From Paulownia fortunei (Eukaryota; Streptophyta; Magnoliopsida; Lamiales; Paulowniaceae): DNA of 64,000 bases. The notes beneath the pieces are model-generated. The model made no database searches, was not told the origin of the DNA, and was given only the letters and a program-made list of their open reading frames with translations. The translations under genes and the position numbers were made by a program. Shown piece after piece: positions 11,776-23,222 of the stretch (its first letter is position 1; every line of letters starts with the position of its first letter). The stretch spans positions 17,262,274 to 17,326,273 of the forward strand of contig CM033122.1 of the NCBI GenBank assembly GCA_019321725.1, given 5' to 3'.

Positions 11776-13905
11776 ATTATTATTGAAAAGGTTGAAGATT
11801 ATCCATGTCAAATTAGAGAGACGTAACTCATGACAGACTTGTCAAAATTGTATGCCTTTGAGTTACTTCAGCTGTCCTGAAATCATTTTCGATTCCAATT
11901 GAATGCATGAGCACATCAAAGAAAGTTTATGTCCACTCAGAGAACAGGTATGGGAATTTGAGAGCAGTTAGGATCTCAGTGTATTTAAATGTAACTCACT
12001 GGAAACTAACAGCCATCTCAAACATTACCTGGCTTGCATTCTTCTTTTATAATGAAACACTTCTGTTCGAAATTACTCTGTACTGATTCTCCATTATGAG
12101 ATTCTACTGGTTCTGATGTTATCTTCTCATGCCGAGTGGTTCATGGCTTCTTTGAACTTCTCCTTGTTTATTTTATTTACTTGATCTATTTCTTTAGGTG
12201 AAACTGCTCATCAACTTTTAGAAGTTAACTTCTTTTGCATAAAAATCAAAGTGGACTAGTTATCATTGGAGTGATTGAAATATCAGAAAACAATTTAAGG
12301 GCCCTTTTAAAAATCTCTTGTGATTACATTTTCACCGAGATGATTTAATTATGGATCCATTCTTTTTAAAAGTTACCAAATAGAGGACGTGTGCCTTTTT
12401 AATAGTATTGTGAGTGTGTGTGTTTGAGTTAGTGTTTGGGCTGCAAGACTTATTGTAACGAAACTTATGTTATTTGTTTAACTGCATATACGAATTAATT
12501 TATCTTTCTCTAGATTTATGTATATGATATATCCCTTTACTCATGCTTTGGATTTTACAAGCTATTTTCCACGTACCATTTAATTGCAGAACTGAGTTTA
12601 GCTTTTACTAGCCAACATAATTTTTTCTCTACTAGAAACTCTGATTGTTTCCATGTCTTCTTCTCAACAGTGTCGGTGTCCATGCAGGGAAGGCTGCTGG
12701 GATGAAAGTTGTAGCAGTGCCATCACTCTAAAATGAATCTGATTCGTATTCCATTGCTGATTCCATGCTTCACTCACTTCTAGAGTTTCAGCCAGAACAA
12801 TAGGGTCTTCCACAATTTAGAGACTCTCTTCTCTTTATCATTACATCCACTCTGTTAATCGTCTTCATCCCTTGCAACAGTAGATGCATTATATTTTAAT
12901 TTGATGTTGCAGGGGTTGACAAATAAATGGGCTTCTCCAGACATATGCAGGTTTCAAGAACTATTTCCCTTTTACGTGTATCATTGTCCTATGAAAGTCA
13001 TTTTACTTCTACGCTGTGCTGATCTAATTTCTACTCTTAACAAGCATTTTTTTCATTCTGTGAAGGTGTTCAGTGCACTATACATGATCTTTTACTATTC
13101 CCTATAGTTTATCTTTTAGTTATTGTCCTTGATATAAGTTGATTTCTTCAACAAATATTTAAAAAAATCAATAATGGACTGTCTGTTCTTCCAGATCAAA
13201 TCTGGAGACTCTACATCGACTGGGCCAAATCTGATGGACAAAAGGTCTTAAAGGCTGTAATCAGCATGGGTTGGACCCTTGGTGGTTGTGATTTTAGGAG
13301 AAAAATGTGAGTATATTATTGTAGCACTCAGCTTTGAGACATTTTAGGCTAACGAGTTTGATGGTTACCTGCATAAAATTCATCACAGCTTTTAAAAAAA
13401 TTTATTTCTTCTTAGTTATTTGTTTTTATTTTCTTCACAAATGTACAGTTAGAAATAATAGAAGGATACATATACTAGTTTATTTGCTGAATGACACATT
13501 CTAATATAAGTTTAGAGGCTTTTGATCTGATTTTGGTCATGATTTTTTCAGAGTTCGAAATGCTAGTGATATATTCAAATATACCTCCTTATGTATTGGC
13601 TTCTAATAAAAACATCTCACTAGAGCTCATACTTGCCTTTTTTAGTCACAAGTTGATCTAAAACTACTTCATGCATTTAAAAACAACTCTGTAACACTTA
13701 GCAGGGTTCTTTGACAATATTCAATAGCATTCTTGTTCTTCAGTTTCTTTTAGTGCTGGTTCTCATACTTCATTGTTGTTTAAATACAAAACTTTAATAG
13801 TTCTCACGGTGACCTACTTTTAATCCTTCAGTCAATGGAAGTGATGTCGACAAATATGATAGTAAGATGAAGTTGCTGCCTGTGGGCTACCTTCGAAGGT
13901 CATGT

Positions 13906-15860
13906 TGTGCTGTTAACAAAATACTTATTTGTGACACAAATACCTGAGTTGAAGGTCACACTGCAAATTGTATAATTCTTTGGAAATTGCAGTGGCATCA
14001 CTACATTTTGTTGTTTTGCAAGTATCATTCTCAGAGAAGTAATTTTTCAAATTTGGCATCTGCTTCTTATATGCATTTGAATGTCAGTAGACCAACTTAT
14101 ATGCATTTGGATGTCACCTATCTCCACGTAGCAAGCATGATTTTATATGGTACCACTCTGTTGTAAACAGCAGCTTTAGTAAGTGATTGGGGTGAAGAAA
14201 ATATGCTTTGTAATTTGTCATAACATAAGTTTATACTAGAGATGGCAATGGGTTGCTGAGTTTGTTTAGATTCGAGATCAAACAAGTCATAGTTTTTAAA
14301 GACCAGATCCCTTCAAACTCGGATTCGATGGGTAAATCTCTTAGATCCATTTGACCCTCTTTATAATTATTTTATTTGAAAAATAATACTATTAAAATTT
14401 TTTAAAACTTCTTTTTTTTTAAAAAAAATAACATATAAATATATATTTTTGTACTTAAAAATAGTAATTAACAGTTAATGTTAATTTTAAAAAAACAAAT
14501 CTGCTGGGAAATGGTGTGTGATTTTGGAACATCCAAAAACTAAATGGTAGTAATAATTTTGGCTTTTATGCAATGAATTTATTCTATTTTCTGTTGTCTA
14601 AAGCTTTTTATAATTAAACGTTACCAAAATATTTAAAAGTTACCAAAAGATGTATTATTTTTTTTATAGTAAAACGATACATACATCATTATATTGAAAA
14701 TATAAATTATCAATAATTTAAAAAAAATATATATACACATATATATATCTAAATTAAGTATATAAAAATATTTTTATTCATCTTTATCCAAAAGAGTTAT
14801 AAAGTTCATGTAGATTAAATAGTTAATACTTGTTTTTTAATCAAATAATCAAATTATTTTTCATATTTAATATTTTTGTGTATTAATTATACTCATTTAT
14901 GACTATTTTTTTAAAAATTTGAATTACTTAAGTTACTAATTACTTTTTAAAAAAATATATAATTTAAAATATTTTTTAATTAATAAAGAATGTAAAATCG
15001 AAAGTGGGGTCATGTAAATATTCAAAATATGCTAAAAATTATATAATTCATTTTATTAAGGCCAATCCAAATATTAAATTCAAATTTGATTTAGGAAGGT
15101 AAATGTTACATTGACAAGTTCATGAGGGTAAATGCCAAATAAGGTAAAGTTCAGGGGTGTAATTGTATTTTATCTAAATTAAATTAAGTAAAGCAGAAGC
15201 CTTAAGAAATAATCAAATCAATTTGTACCTTGTGCATAATTTTGGTTATTTATATACTTGAATTTTTTGTGTGGCACTTGGTCATTGGCAATCAATGAAA
15301 TACGAGCACTTAACAGCTGCACTTTAATACTAAGAACTTTGATTTTTATTTTGGTGTGTGATTGCAATTAATCCCTCCAAATTGAATAGTGTGAGACCTA
15401 GCATTCAAAAGTGAAAAAGTAACACAGGTCTCGAATTTCATGCATATTATAGGACTTTATATTTTATTTTTTTAATACTTATTCTTTTTCTTACGAAATT
15501 CATAGTCCAAATATCACATAAATGAAATATTACTGTACTATTGATGGGCTTCATTGTTCTCATATATATATATATATTACATGCAAAATTAGTCCCTAAT
15601 TAGAGAGTTGCAAATGCAAAATCAGTTTTGTAAAAACATATGGTGGTGGTTTATAAAGAAAAATTGACTTTTTTTTTTTACAAATTGAGAACAATGTTAA
15701 TTGAAAAATAATTTTTTTCGTCAGAAAATGTCACGTGATCCTTCAATTTGGGGATTTTGGGATTTTCTGTTGATTTTTTTATGACTTAGCCTAAAATTAT
15801 CTTATATGGTGCCCAATGAGAAAAAAGAATGCTCGTGTTGACTCAAATAACACACTTAAG
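13906..15860. other. AT-rich intergenic, no gene; hAT-like end at 14236
   Basis: There is no supported exon. At 14236 the sequence CTAGAGATGGCAATGGG resembles the terminal inverted repeat of plant hAT-type non-autonomous elements. The same motif, reversed, ends at 37608. A matching second end was not found here. The rest is homopolymer-rich AT sequence with a short (TA)n run near 15563. Confidence 0.45.
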
Positions 15861-16881
15861 TAGATCCGACTCGTGACTGGACTGTGGTCAATGGGTCGGA
15901 ACCCATAACCGACCTGTGAACTTACGGACCAGTTAAGGGTTCAGTTTTTCTCCAACTCGTGAACCGTCGGGTTGGGCCCGAACCATCAGTTTTTTATTTT
16001 TTATTATTTTATCATTTTATCATTTTTTATTTTTAACCAAAATACTGAAAATAGTATAAAAGTGCCTCATGCAAATTTTGAATTGTGTCTCTATGTTATT
16101 AGCAGAACACTCTAACCAAGTGAACTAATGAGTCATATGTCTATAATTTTGAATAAGTGCATAAATAAATTAATGATTTTTTATTTTTTATTTTTTTCCC
16201 TCAAAATCAATATAATTGTTGTTGTGCCCCTTTTTAAATTTAATTAATTAGTTTCAGATGTGGTAAATTATAAATCAAGTCCTATATTTAAGCATTCTAC
16301 ATTTCATCTTAATAATAAGTAAAATTTTAAAAATTATCTAATGATGTTACTTTACAATTATTTAATAATAAGTAAATTTATAATTTTTTAAAAATATTTA
16401 ATGATGCTACTTTACTATTATCTAATATTTATTTCCCAACTTCTCATTTAATATTATTAAATTATTGTAATGTTGTATCGATTTTACATGATAACATTAA
16501 CTCTGAAAATCAAAATTTAGAAAATTGTACTTTATCAATACAGTGTAAATGGAAAAAATATTTTTTAGAAATTTCAGAAATTAATTTAGTCAATATTGTT
16601 TTTTACAATAAGCTTAAATTTTAGCCTTCTTTTTTAAATTTAAGTTAATTTTTTTATTAAGTTCTAAAATTAATAATATTTTTCACAAATTTAAGTTCAA
16701 AAAAAATAAAAAAATATATACATAAGGGTCGGAACTGGCGGTTAACCAAAACCAACCGGGCTGTTCTAGAATCGGATCATAATCAGTTTTGACGGTTAAG
16801 GTTAAAATCAAAGTTTTCTTAAATTATGGAATCAACGGTTCCAAACCGTAATCGGTGGTTCCTAAACTATGATCAGGTCTA
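15861..16881. mobile_element. hAT-like non-autonomous transposon with 8-bp TSD
   Basis: The 8-bp direct repeat CACTTAAG occurs immediately outside both ends (15853-15860 and 16882-16889). The element starts TAGATCCGACTCGTGA and its other end, reverse-complemented, reads TAGACCTGATCATAGT, giving short imperfect terminal inverted repeats. Both subterminal regions carry clustered GGTTCGG/CCGAACC-type words (GGGTCGGAACC, GTTGGGCCCGAACC, AACCAACCGGGC), typical of hAT-type MITEs. An 8-bp TSD is the hAT hallmark. There is no transposase frame in the 1,021 bp. The interior carries a tRNA-derived sequence at 16063-16134. Confidence 0.8.
16063..16134 (-). pseudogene. tRNA-Ile(AAU)-derived relic inside the hAT-like element
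   Basis: On the minus strand, 72 nt read ATTAGTTCACTTGGTTAGAG (D-arm and A-box), then TGCTAATAAC (anticodon loop with AAU, Ile), then a decayed T-arm and TTGCATGAGGCA at the acceptor end. Position for position it follows plant tRNA-Ile(AAU) as remembered, with a 2-nt loss near the T-loop. Stem pairing in the acceptor and T-arms is damaged (the GGTTCGA B-box is now AATTCAA), so a functional tRNA is unlikely. Confidence 0.7.
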
Positions 16882-18250
16882 CACTTAAGCATGCCAAATT
16901 AAAAAAAAAATGTCAAACGCATTCTTTTTTATACTTTGTTTAAATAATTAGTATGATTTACTATAAAAAATCTATTTGTGTAAATTAAAAATAACTCTAT
17001 ACCATATTTTTTATTTTTTATTTAATTCATTAAATAATATTTCAATCATGTTTATTTTTGAAAAACTTCTATCAAAGTAGTATTATAAAAGTAATGTTTC
17101 TGCTTTTATTCCATTTTTGATTAATTAATATAATTTAATTTTCATATTTTCTATTAATTAATATAATTCAATTCATATATAAATTTTAATTAGTCAACTA
17201 ACTAATTATCAATTAGGAAGTACTACTATAAAAAATTTCTTTTGTGCAAATTAAAAATAACTATGTACCATATTTTCTATTTCTTAATTTAATTCATTAA
17301 ATAATATGTTTAATTATGAAAATTTTATTTCATTTGTCAAATTAAATAAAAAAATACAAAGTCGTATTTAAAAGTAATATCTCCATTTTTGTTCCATTCT
17401 TCTCTTAGTAGTATCTCCATTTTTATTCCAATTTTCTCTAATTAATATAAATCAATTTTCCATCTTTTTCTATTAATTAATGTAATTTAATTCACAAATA
17501 AAATTTAATTAGTCAAGTAGTTTATTATTATATTAGGGAGTATTAGGTAACTATTTCAAAAATATGATTAATTAAATGAACAAATTAAAAACTACTTATT
17601 TTTCTTTTATTTTGCTTTTTCTTTTTCCTTTTATATATAAAATACTTAATTTTGATTAGTATAAGTCTACCATTGATGTTGTTTTCCTCCTTGCCCATCC
17701 AGGATGACCGCCCTTCTACTTGAAGCTACTACGAGGATCCAAAAAGAGTTGCAATCGACTAATTTGTGGAGGGTTTGGGTCAGTATTGGATTTGGGGATT
17801 TGCTTGGGTAAGGGGGGAATACTGGGCTTGGGGGATGTGCAGCTGCGGTTGGTGGTGGTGCTTAGTTTGGCTAGGTGGAAGGCTGGTAGCGGGGTTATGG
17901 TGGTGGTGGAAAGACATTGGTTGGTGGTGGGGGGGGGGGCGTTGTTAGAGGAGGGTCTTTTGAAGATGATGAAGGAAAAAAAAGGAAAAAAAAAGGAACA
18001 AAATGAAATTAAAATTAATATTTTATTCTTTATCTGAGTAGTTATATTTTTAAAGTAGTTAATGGTAAAATTCTACTCCCCAATTGATAATTAATTAGTT
18101 TATTAATTAAAAATTAATTTATAAATATGATTAAAATAATTAAAGTTTTTTTGTTAAATGTCAAATGTAAATTAAGAATTGCAAAAACTAAAATAAATTT
18201 ATTTACTTAATTAATTTTATATTTAATAAGTAAGTATAAAAATATTTCTT
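16882..18250. repeat. AT-rich repeated block around a G-rich island
   Basis: A block of about 300 bp is repeated in tandem (about 16950-17215 and 17225-17540). Both copies share CTATAAAAAAT..TTTGTG, AATTAAAAATAACT, ACCATATTTT and TTTAATTAGTCAA. Part of it (AACTAATTA..ATCAATT..GGAGTA) recurs inverted near 18070-18120. Between them, 17700-17945 is unusually G-rich, with (GGT)n-like runs and GGTGGGGGGGGGG near 17930. This layout could be a MULE-like or fold-back element carrying a GC-rich insert. The 105-codon open frame there is glycine/valine-rich low complexity and no gene is called. Confidence 0.4.
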
Positions 18251-19639
18251 AATCACTAATAAATTATCAAAATCTAAAAAAAAATAAAAGTTATATTTCT
18301 TTTGTTTTACCTTCCAAATCTGGCAACTTGCTTTTATTCTCATGTTAGCAAGTCATTTAAACTCTATTGAATGGAGCATGGCATGTCATGTCATTTGCTT
18401 CTGTATGTATATACATATCATAAAAGATCGCCAGAAAATTTCAAAATCCCCAGATATTTTTTTTGATGAAAAGTTTGATTTTTGATTATATTTCTCAAGG
18501 ACTAATTTTTCTACTCTAACCAATTTTACTATTAAGCCTAAGAAATAATAGCATGTATTTGTATTTTTATATGAGGATTTGAAGTATTTTGCAATAGCAA
18601 GCAAATTACATTTATACCAAATGAAATTTTGGCATTAAATACAAGCATAACAAAATAAGTAAATAAATAATCATTTTCAACGGAAATCTGATAGTACACG
18701 AATGAATGCAGAACACAACATGTTTTGCTTGTCAATTTCTTATTTTTTATTTTAAAATTAGCCATTTCTACACATGGTTGATTTTTACTATGTTTAAATA
18801 AAAAAATAAAATAAAATGAGAAAAAGATAATGAAATTTGAAAATTCTAATAATAAAATATCAAATAACAATTAATAATATCCCATTTCAGAATGTAGTTA
18901 TACTGCCATAACGCCACTATGTGTCCAGATTGAAAAACTTCTTTAAAATCTTTTTGTTGCCCTTTAATCTGCAGTCAAATCTCAAAGTCCACACACCAAA
19001 TTCCTAGTTTCTTTCACTGGCATCACATTTCAAGAAATGGGAAGTAGCATTTTACCTTTTTCCTCACTACTTTGTGAATGAGGTTCTCTCTTTTAAACAG
19101 AAAGAAGATAATCAATTGTATGTCATTATGGGTACAAACAAAAAATCTTCTCAAAGTAAGTTCATTATGAAGTCAACTATGGAAGAAAGCTGGAGGAATT
19201 GATAATTTTTATAGGTATATGGTACGAACAGCTGGATTTTCTTTTTTCTTTTTTTACTTTCCAACACCTCTTCAAGATCAAACTCTATTCTTCTTCAATT
19301 TATTCTATGTTCTAATATTTTCAAATATTTAATTTTTAAATTATTTTAAACTAGAAAATTTTATATTTTAAACAATTAATGATTGAAATATATTCATGGA
19401 ATTCATTCTGTCTTCAATATTGCATTCAAAACATTTTTCTTTCACTATATATTAAAATGATATTTATAGAATTTTATAATTTCAATAATTTGTTTATTTG
19501 TTTCAATAGTCATTTATTCTTTTTCAAAACTTGATACAGTTTAAAAGAGCATAGAAGTTTATTTTCACACTCAAGTATGTTCTCAGTTCAGAATGAAGAA
19601 GTAAAAAATACATTTTTTTGTCTTATTTACGACATAAGA
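18251..19639. other. AT-rich intergenic, nothing recognised
   Basis: No coding, RNA or transposon signature was recognised. The open frames are short and AT-driven. Confidence 0.5.
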
Positions 19640-20600
19640 CTATTTTCAGCCCACTGTATTAAATTTAGTGGCAAATTTAGTATTTTGGTGTAATTCGATC
19701 TAAATCATTTTCAACCCACTACACCAAATGAATATTTTATTCTTATTTTTTTTATTTTTTAATTATCACTTATCTATTTATTTGTAAAGTTATTTAATTA
19801 CTTATATTTTATTACTATTATCTACTAAATAAAAAAAATATAATTAATATTACATTTATTGATTATATTACAAAAATAAGTATTACAATTAATATTACTA
19901 AAAAAATACTAAATTATACACCACGTACAACGAAAAATGAGTTAAAGAAATTGGTCATGACAGAATATCGAGAAGAAAATAAAATTTTATTAAAAGATTT
20001 ACATTTCATAAATGATTTGAATCTATTACATTAGTTTTTTTCGAAATGAACAATCAAGAATTATATAAAAAAGAGCTCAACAACATATTCATAGATCTAA
20101 AAGTAGCTCTGATTCTTTTAATCAATATTTTTGATTATCTTGTAGGACCCGAAAATGATTTACCAAACTATTAAATTACTGTCTTTAGTTTTATGTAGTA
20201 TATTTTTTTTTTTAAATTTTAGTTTTCAATATTACTGTTGTATTTTACTTTTGAATTTGATGCAATAAATGTTATTTTAATGTATTTACTTATTATTGTT
20301 AATTAATTATAATTTATCGCAAATGTTAATTATTTGTTGATTATTATAATTAATTATTACAAAATAATAATAAAATTAAAATTGAATAAATTAAATTAAA
20401 TTATAAATTAATTAAATATACAATATAAGATACAAATGAAATTAAACTTTAGAGTAGAATAAATTTAAGGGCAAAATAAAAATATATACATTATATCAAA
20501 TTTGGTGTAATATTATTTATTACACTAAATTTAGTGTAATATTTGGTGATGTATTGAATAAGAAATTACACCAAATTTAATATTGGTTGTAGAAATTAAT
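19640..20600. mobile_element. PIF/Harbinger-like MITE (tentative)
   Basis: The words TTGGTGTAAT/ATTACACCAAA occur clustered near both sides in inverted arrangement: TTTTGGTGTAATTC and CACTACACCAAAT at 19680-19730, and AATTTGGTGTAATATT, ATTTAGTGTAATATTTGGTG and ATTACACCAAATTT at 20500-20580. The right half, an AT-rich 3'-UTR-like stretch after ATCAAGAATTATATAAAAAAGAG, resembles the transposase tail kept in many plant PIF/Harbinger MITEs. Exact ends and a 3-bp TSD could not be fixed. Confidence 0.35.
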
Positions 20601-20778
20601 ATTTCATTGGGATGGACTAAAATTTTTGTATCAAATTAAATGATTGAATTTTCCAAGTTATAGTTTCTCAAACAAAAAAGTGGTCCTGACAACACAACTT
20701 TTAAAAGACAAAAATGCATCGAGTAAACCCCACAGCCCCAAAATAAATCATAAAGAAGATTCTTAAAAAAAAAAAAAC

Positions 20779-21036
20779 CTACAGATATAAGAAACAAACC
20801 ACACATTCATCCTCCAAGTCTTCAACAGTAGTCCTTTGTTGTTTTATTCTTTCTGCTGAACAACTCAAAATTTGAGGCTTGAGCAGCTTTTTCATTAACA
20901 TGTTGCCTAAGAACTTAAAGTGTGAGCAGCTTTTCCAATCCCACAATGTAGGCAGCCTATGAAGCATGAACTTCAAGTTTGAGCAGGGCAGTTTCCTATA
21001 AACTTGATATTTGAGCAGCTTTTTCAGTGTAGGCAA
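20779..21036 (-). other. Hypothetical short reading frame with an internal repeat
   Basis: An 85-codon minus-strand frame contains a recurring unit visible in the DNA as GAGCAGCTTTTTC, GAGCAGCTTTTCC, GAGCAGGGCAGTTTCC and GAGCAGCTTTTTC at intervals of roughly 45-60 bp. It encodes repeated KLLK or KLP starts. The end reads VEDLEDECVVC, which has a CxxC pair. The family is not recognised. It may be an exon of a decayed repeat protein or a non-coding tandem repeat. Confidence 0.3.
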
Positions 21037-22809
21037 GCTCCTTTAAGTGAATGCACTTCTATTATATTTGATAATACACATTGCCCAGTGTGACTTGTAC
21101 TTGTACCGGCACATTTTTACCTAAATTTAGGCTAACAAATCTGCAATAAAAATATATAGTTTACAAATAAGGATTGAATATATTAGCTTATCACCTCACT
21201 TTTTTTACTTTTCCCTACTCACTCCTTATTTCTTCAATTGGTACGTTTTCTCTCTCTCTTTCTCTCTAATCCACTCTTTTGCAGCCATAACAATTCCCAC
21301 CATTCAAACCTCTCATCCAGCCCCATCTATTCCTATTCAAATTTGATTATTATATTGGATTTTTTTTCATACTTAAATAATAATACCTTAGCTATAAGAA
21401 AGATTCGTTTTTCATCTCATTAAATTTAAATTGAAGGGTACATAGTATGATAAAAAATTTGGACAGTGAAAATAAAAAATCACTCATAATTTGTTATATA
21501 TTGATGCCCAACAAGCTAATTGGAGTGGCGAATTATTTTGTACCCCTGTAAAAAGTTTTTTCCTTCAACGTCAATAACATATAGTTTTCTTCCAATTCAC
21601 ATGTAGTTTTTCTCTCAATGTTCTAAAACTCATTGTTCATAAAATTGAAAAATGAACGGAGTTAAGGGTCATTTGATTTTACTGTCTGTTAACTGAGATA
21701 AAAAAATGACTTCATAAAGATGTTTTGAATTATAATTAATATACTGAAGAATAGATTAAGATAATAAATATAATGATATATTTACAAAACTTTTTTTTTT
21801 AGCATTTTTCTATTTCTTATCTGTATTTGGACACAATCTATACTGATATAAAATAGATGTGTGAATGATAAGACGAAGATCAATTAAGTCGTTCACAAGA
21901 AAAAACAAGGCCAAGTTAACCAAATATATTACTATATTTGGAATATTAATTTTGTACACAAACCACAATTTTTTTTTTTGCAGAGTTGTCTTAGTAATTT
22001 GATAAGTCATATACCTAGTAATGTCCTCAACTACTCTAAACATGCTACAGCTCGTACTACGGTTGTGTAATGTTGATTTATGATTGAATTGTATTAAAAT
22101 AAAAAATTTCGCCATAAATTAAAATCGAATCGAATGATATTTGATTTTTTTTTAATTTGGGTATTTGGTTCAATGTCTGTTTCGGGGCTTGGTTCTTTAT
22201 AATAAATAAATTTATTTTTCATTTAAGTTTTTGTATATTTATTATCTTTAGACAAACACACCGTAAGGCTTTAGACAAACTGTCTTCAAAGTTTTAGACA
22301 AACACGGCTTAAAGCTGTTTCAGATTGTTACGGCATTAACCTCTGCAGCACGCTTCACTGCAACACCCTTCTTTGCAGCTTGTGGAAAATTGCAGGAGAA
22401 AACGCCATCTTCTCTCCTTTCTCAACACCTTTTGAGGTTGTATTTCTCTATTCATTTTTCAGTATCATTTAAGAACATTAGTTTTTTTCCTTCCCAGAAG
22501 TATCTGAAATGGTTAAACATTTTTGTTTTTAGTTAAATTTTTTCAATTGTTAATTTCTAATATGTTCATCTTCTTTTCACGATTATTTCCATAAATACGG
22601 AGAGTGCAGCAACTAAAGTAGTAGAGGGAGTGGATCTCTATTGCCCACCAGGTCATTTCTATGCAAGACTGGAACAAAAACTGTGTATATTGCAGATTTT
22701 TTTTTGAAGCTATGCTTTCTGCTGGGTCTATTTTCTGAATTTTTATAGACTGTGTTATAGACTGCATTTTTTATTTCATGAACGCTAATGTTCAACCTGG
22801 ATGCATGAT
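21037..22809. other. Intergenic sequence up to the assembly gap, no gene recognised
   Basis: AT-rich sequence with short, unconvincing open frames. A less AT-rich piece at 22320-22440 (CTGCAGCACGCTTCACTGCAA..) could be the 5' end of something cut by the gap, but no product can be named. Confidence 0.45.
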
Positions 22810-22909
22810 NNNNNNNNNNNNNNNNNNNNNNNNNNNNNNNNNNNNNNNNNNNNNNNNNNNNNNNNNNNNNNNNNNNNNNNNNNNNNNNNNNNNNNNNNNN
22901 NNNNNNNNN
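22810..22909. other. Assembly gap of 100 N
   Basis: Exactly 100 N, the conventional placeholder for a gap of unknown size. Frames running across it are meaningless. The catalytic half of the purple acid phosphatase gene should lie here if the locus is intact. Confidence 0.99.
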
Positions 22910-23222
22910 GAAACATGTCGAACATCAATCCAGTTCTCAAGGAAAACCAACAAACCCGATACAAAAACAATTGATCTTATCACCAGTCAAACACCAGAAA
23001 CAATCCCATCAAACTCTCAGCTCATGAATGACAATGAGCCTAAATTACCCCACCATATACCTTAAAAAAAGGTCAACACTCAAGAAAAGACAGCAGATCA
23101 TAACCATGTAAATGACTTCTTCCATCACCACAAGAACACCTTTCTTTCAAAGCTGGTGAGTGTTGATGTTTTATCCCACTTCGCATTAATTAAGAAGTCA
23201 AAAAATTAGAAGTCAATCATAC

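Larger units (their letters stand above)
6370..13905 (+). pseudogene. FMN/FHY: Bifunctional FMN hydrolase (HAD)/riboflavin kinase pseudogene, split by a copia element
   Basis: Host exons lie on both sides of the copia insertion at 6842-11775. 6370-6428 gives GFTMILGSD, a shifted GKPYPDM and a donor at GACAT|GTAAG. 6753-6817 gives LLEVEKER, then after a 2-base shift VDPLHCLVIEESL, with donor CCCT|GTAAGT. 12671 to about 12820 gives VGVHAGKAAGMKVVAVPSL, then a TAA, SIADSMLHSLLEFQPEQ and a TAG. About 13197-13307 gives WAKSDGQKVLKAVISMGW and about 13850-13905 gives MKLLPVGYLRR. The first three match the C-terminal half of a GS1-like HAD phosphatase; the last two match the riboflavin kinase domain. 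Together they match the plant enzyme that makes and degrades FMN. Two in-frame stops and frameshifts make it a pseudogene. The N-terminal HAD exons are absent, apparently cut off by the LTR-like block ending at 6339. Confidence 0.78.

Noticed and set aside
17720..18037. 105-codon Gly/Val-rich plus-strand frame
   Set aside because: Composition follows the G-rich island, with overlapping Trp/Gly-rich frame in another register; no start context or domain.
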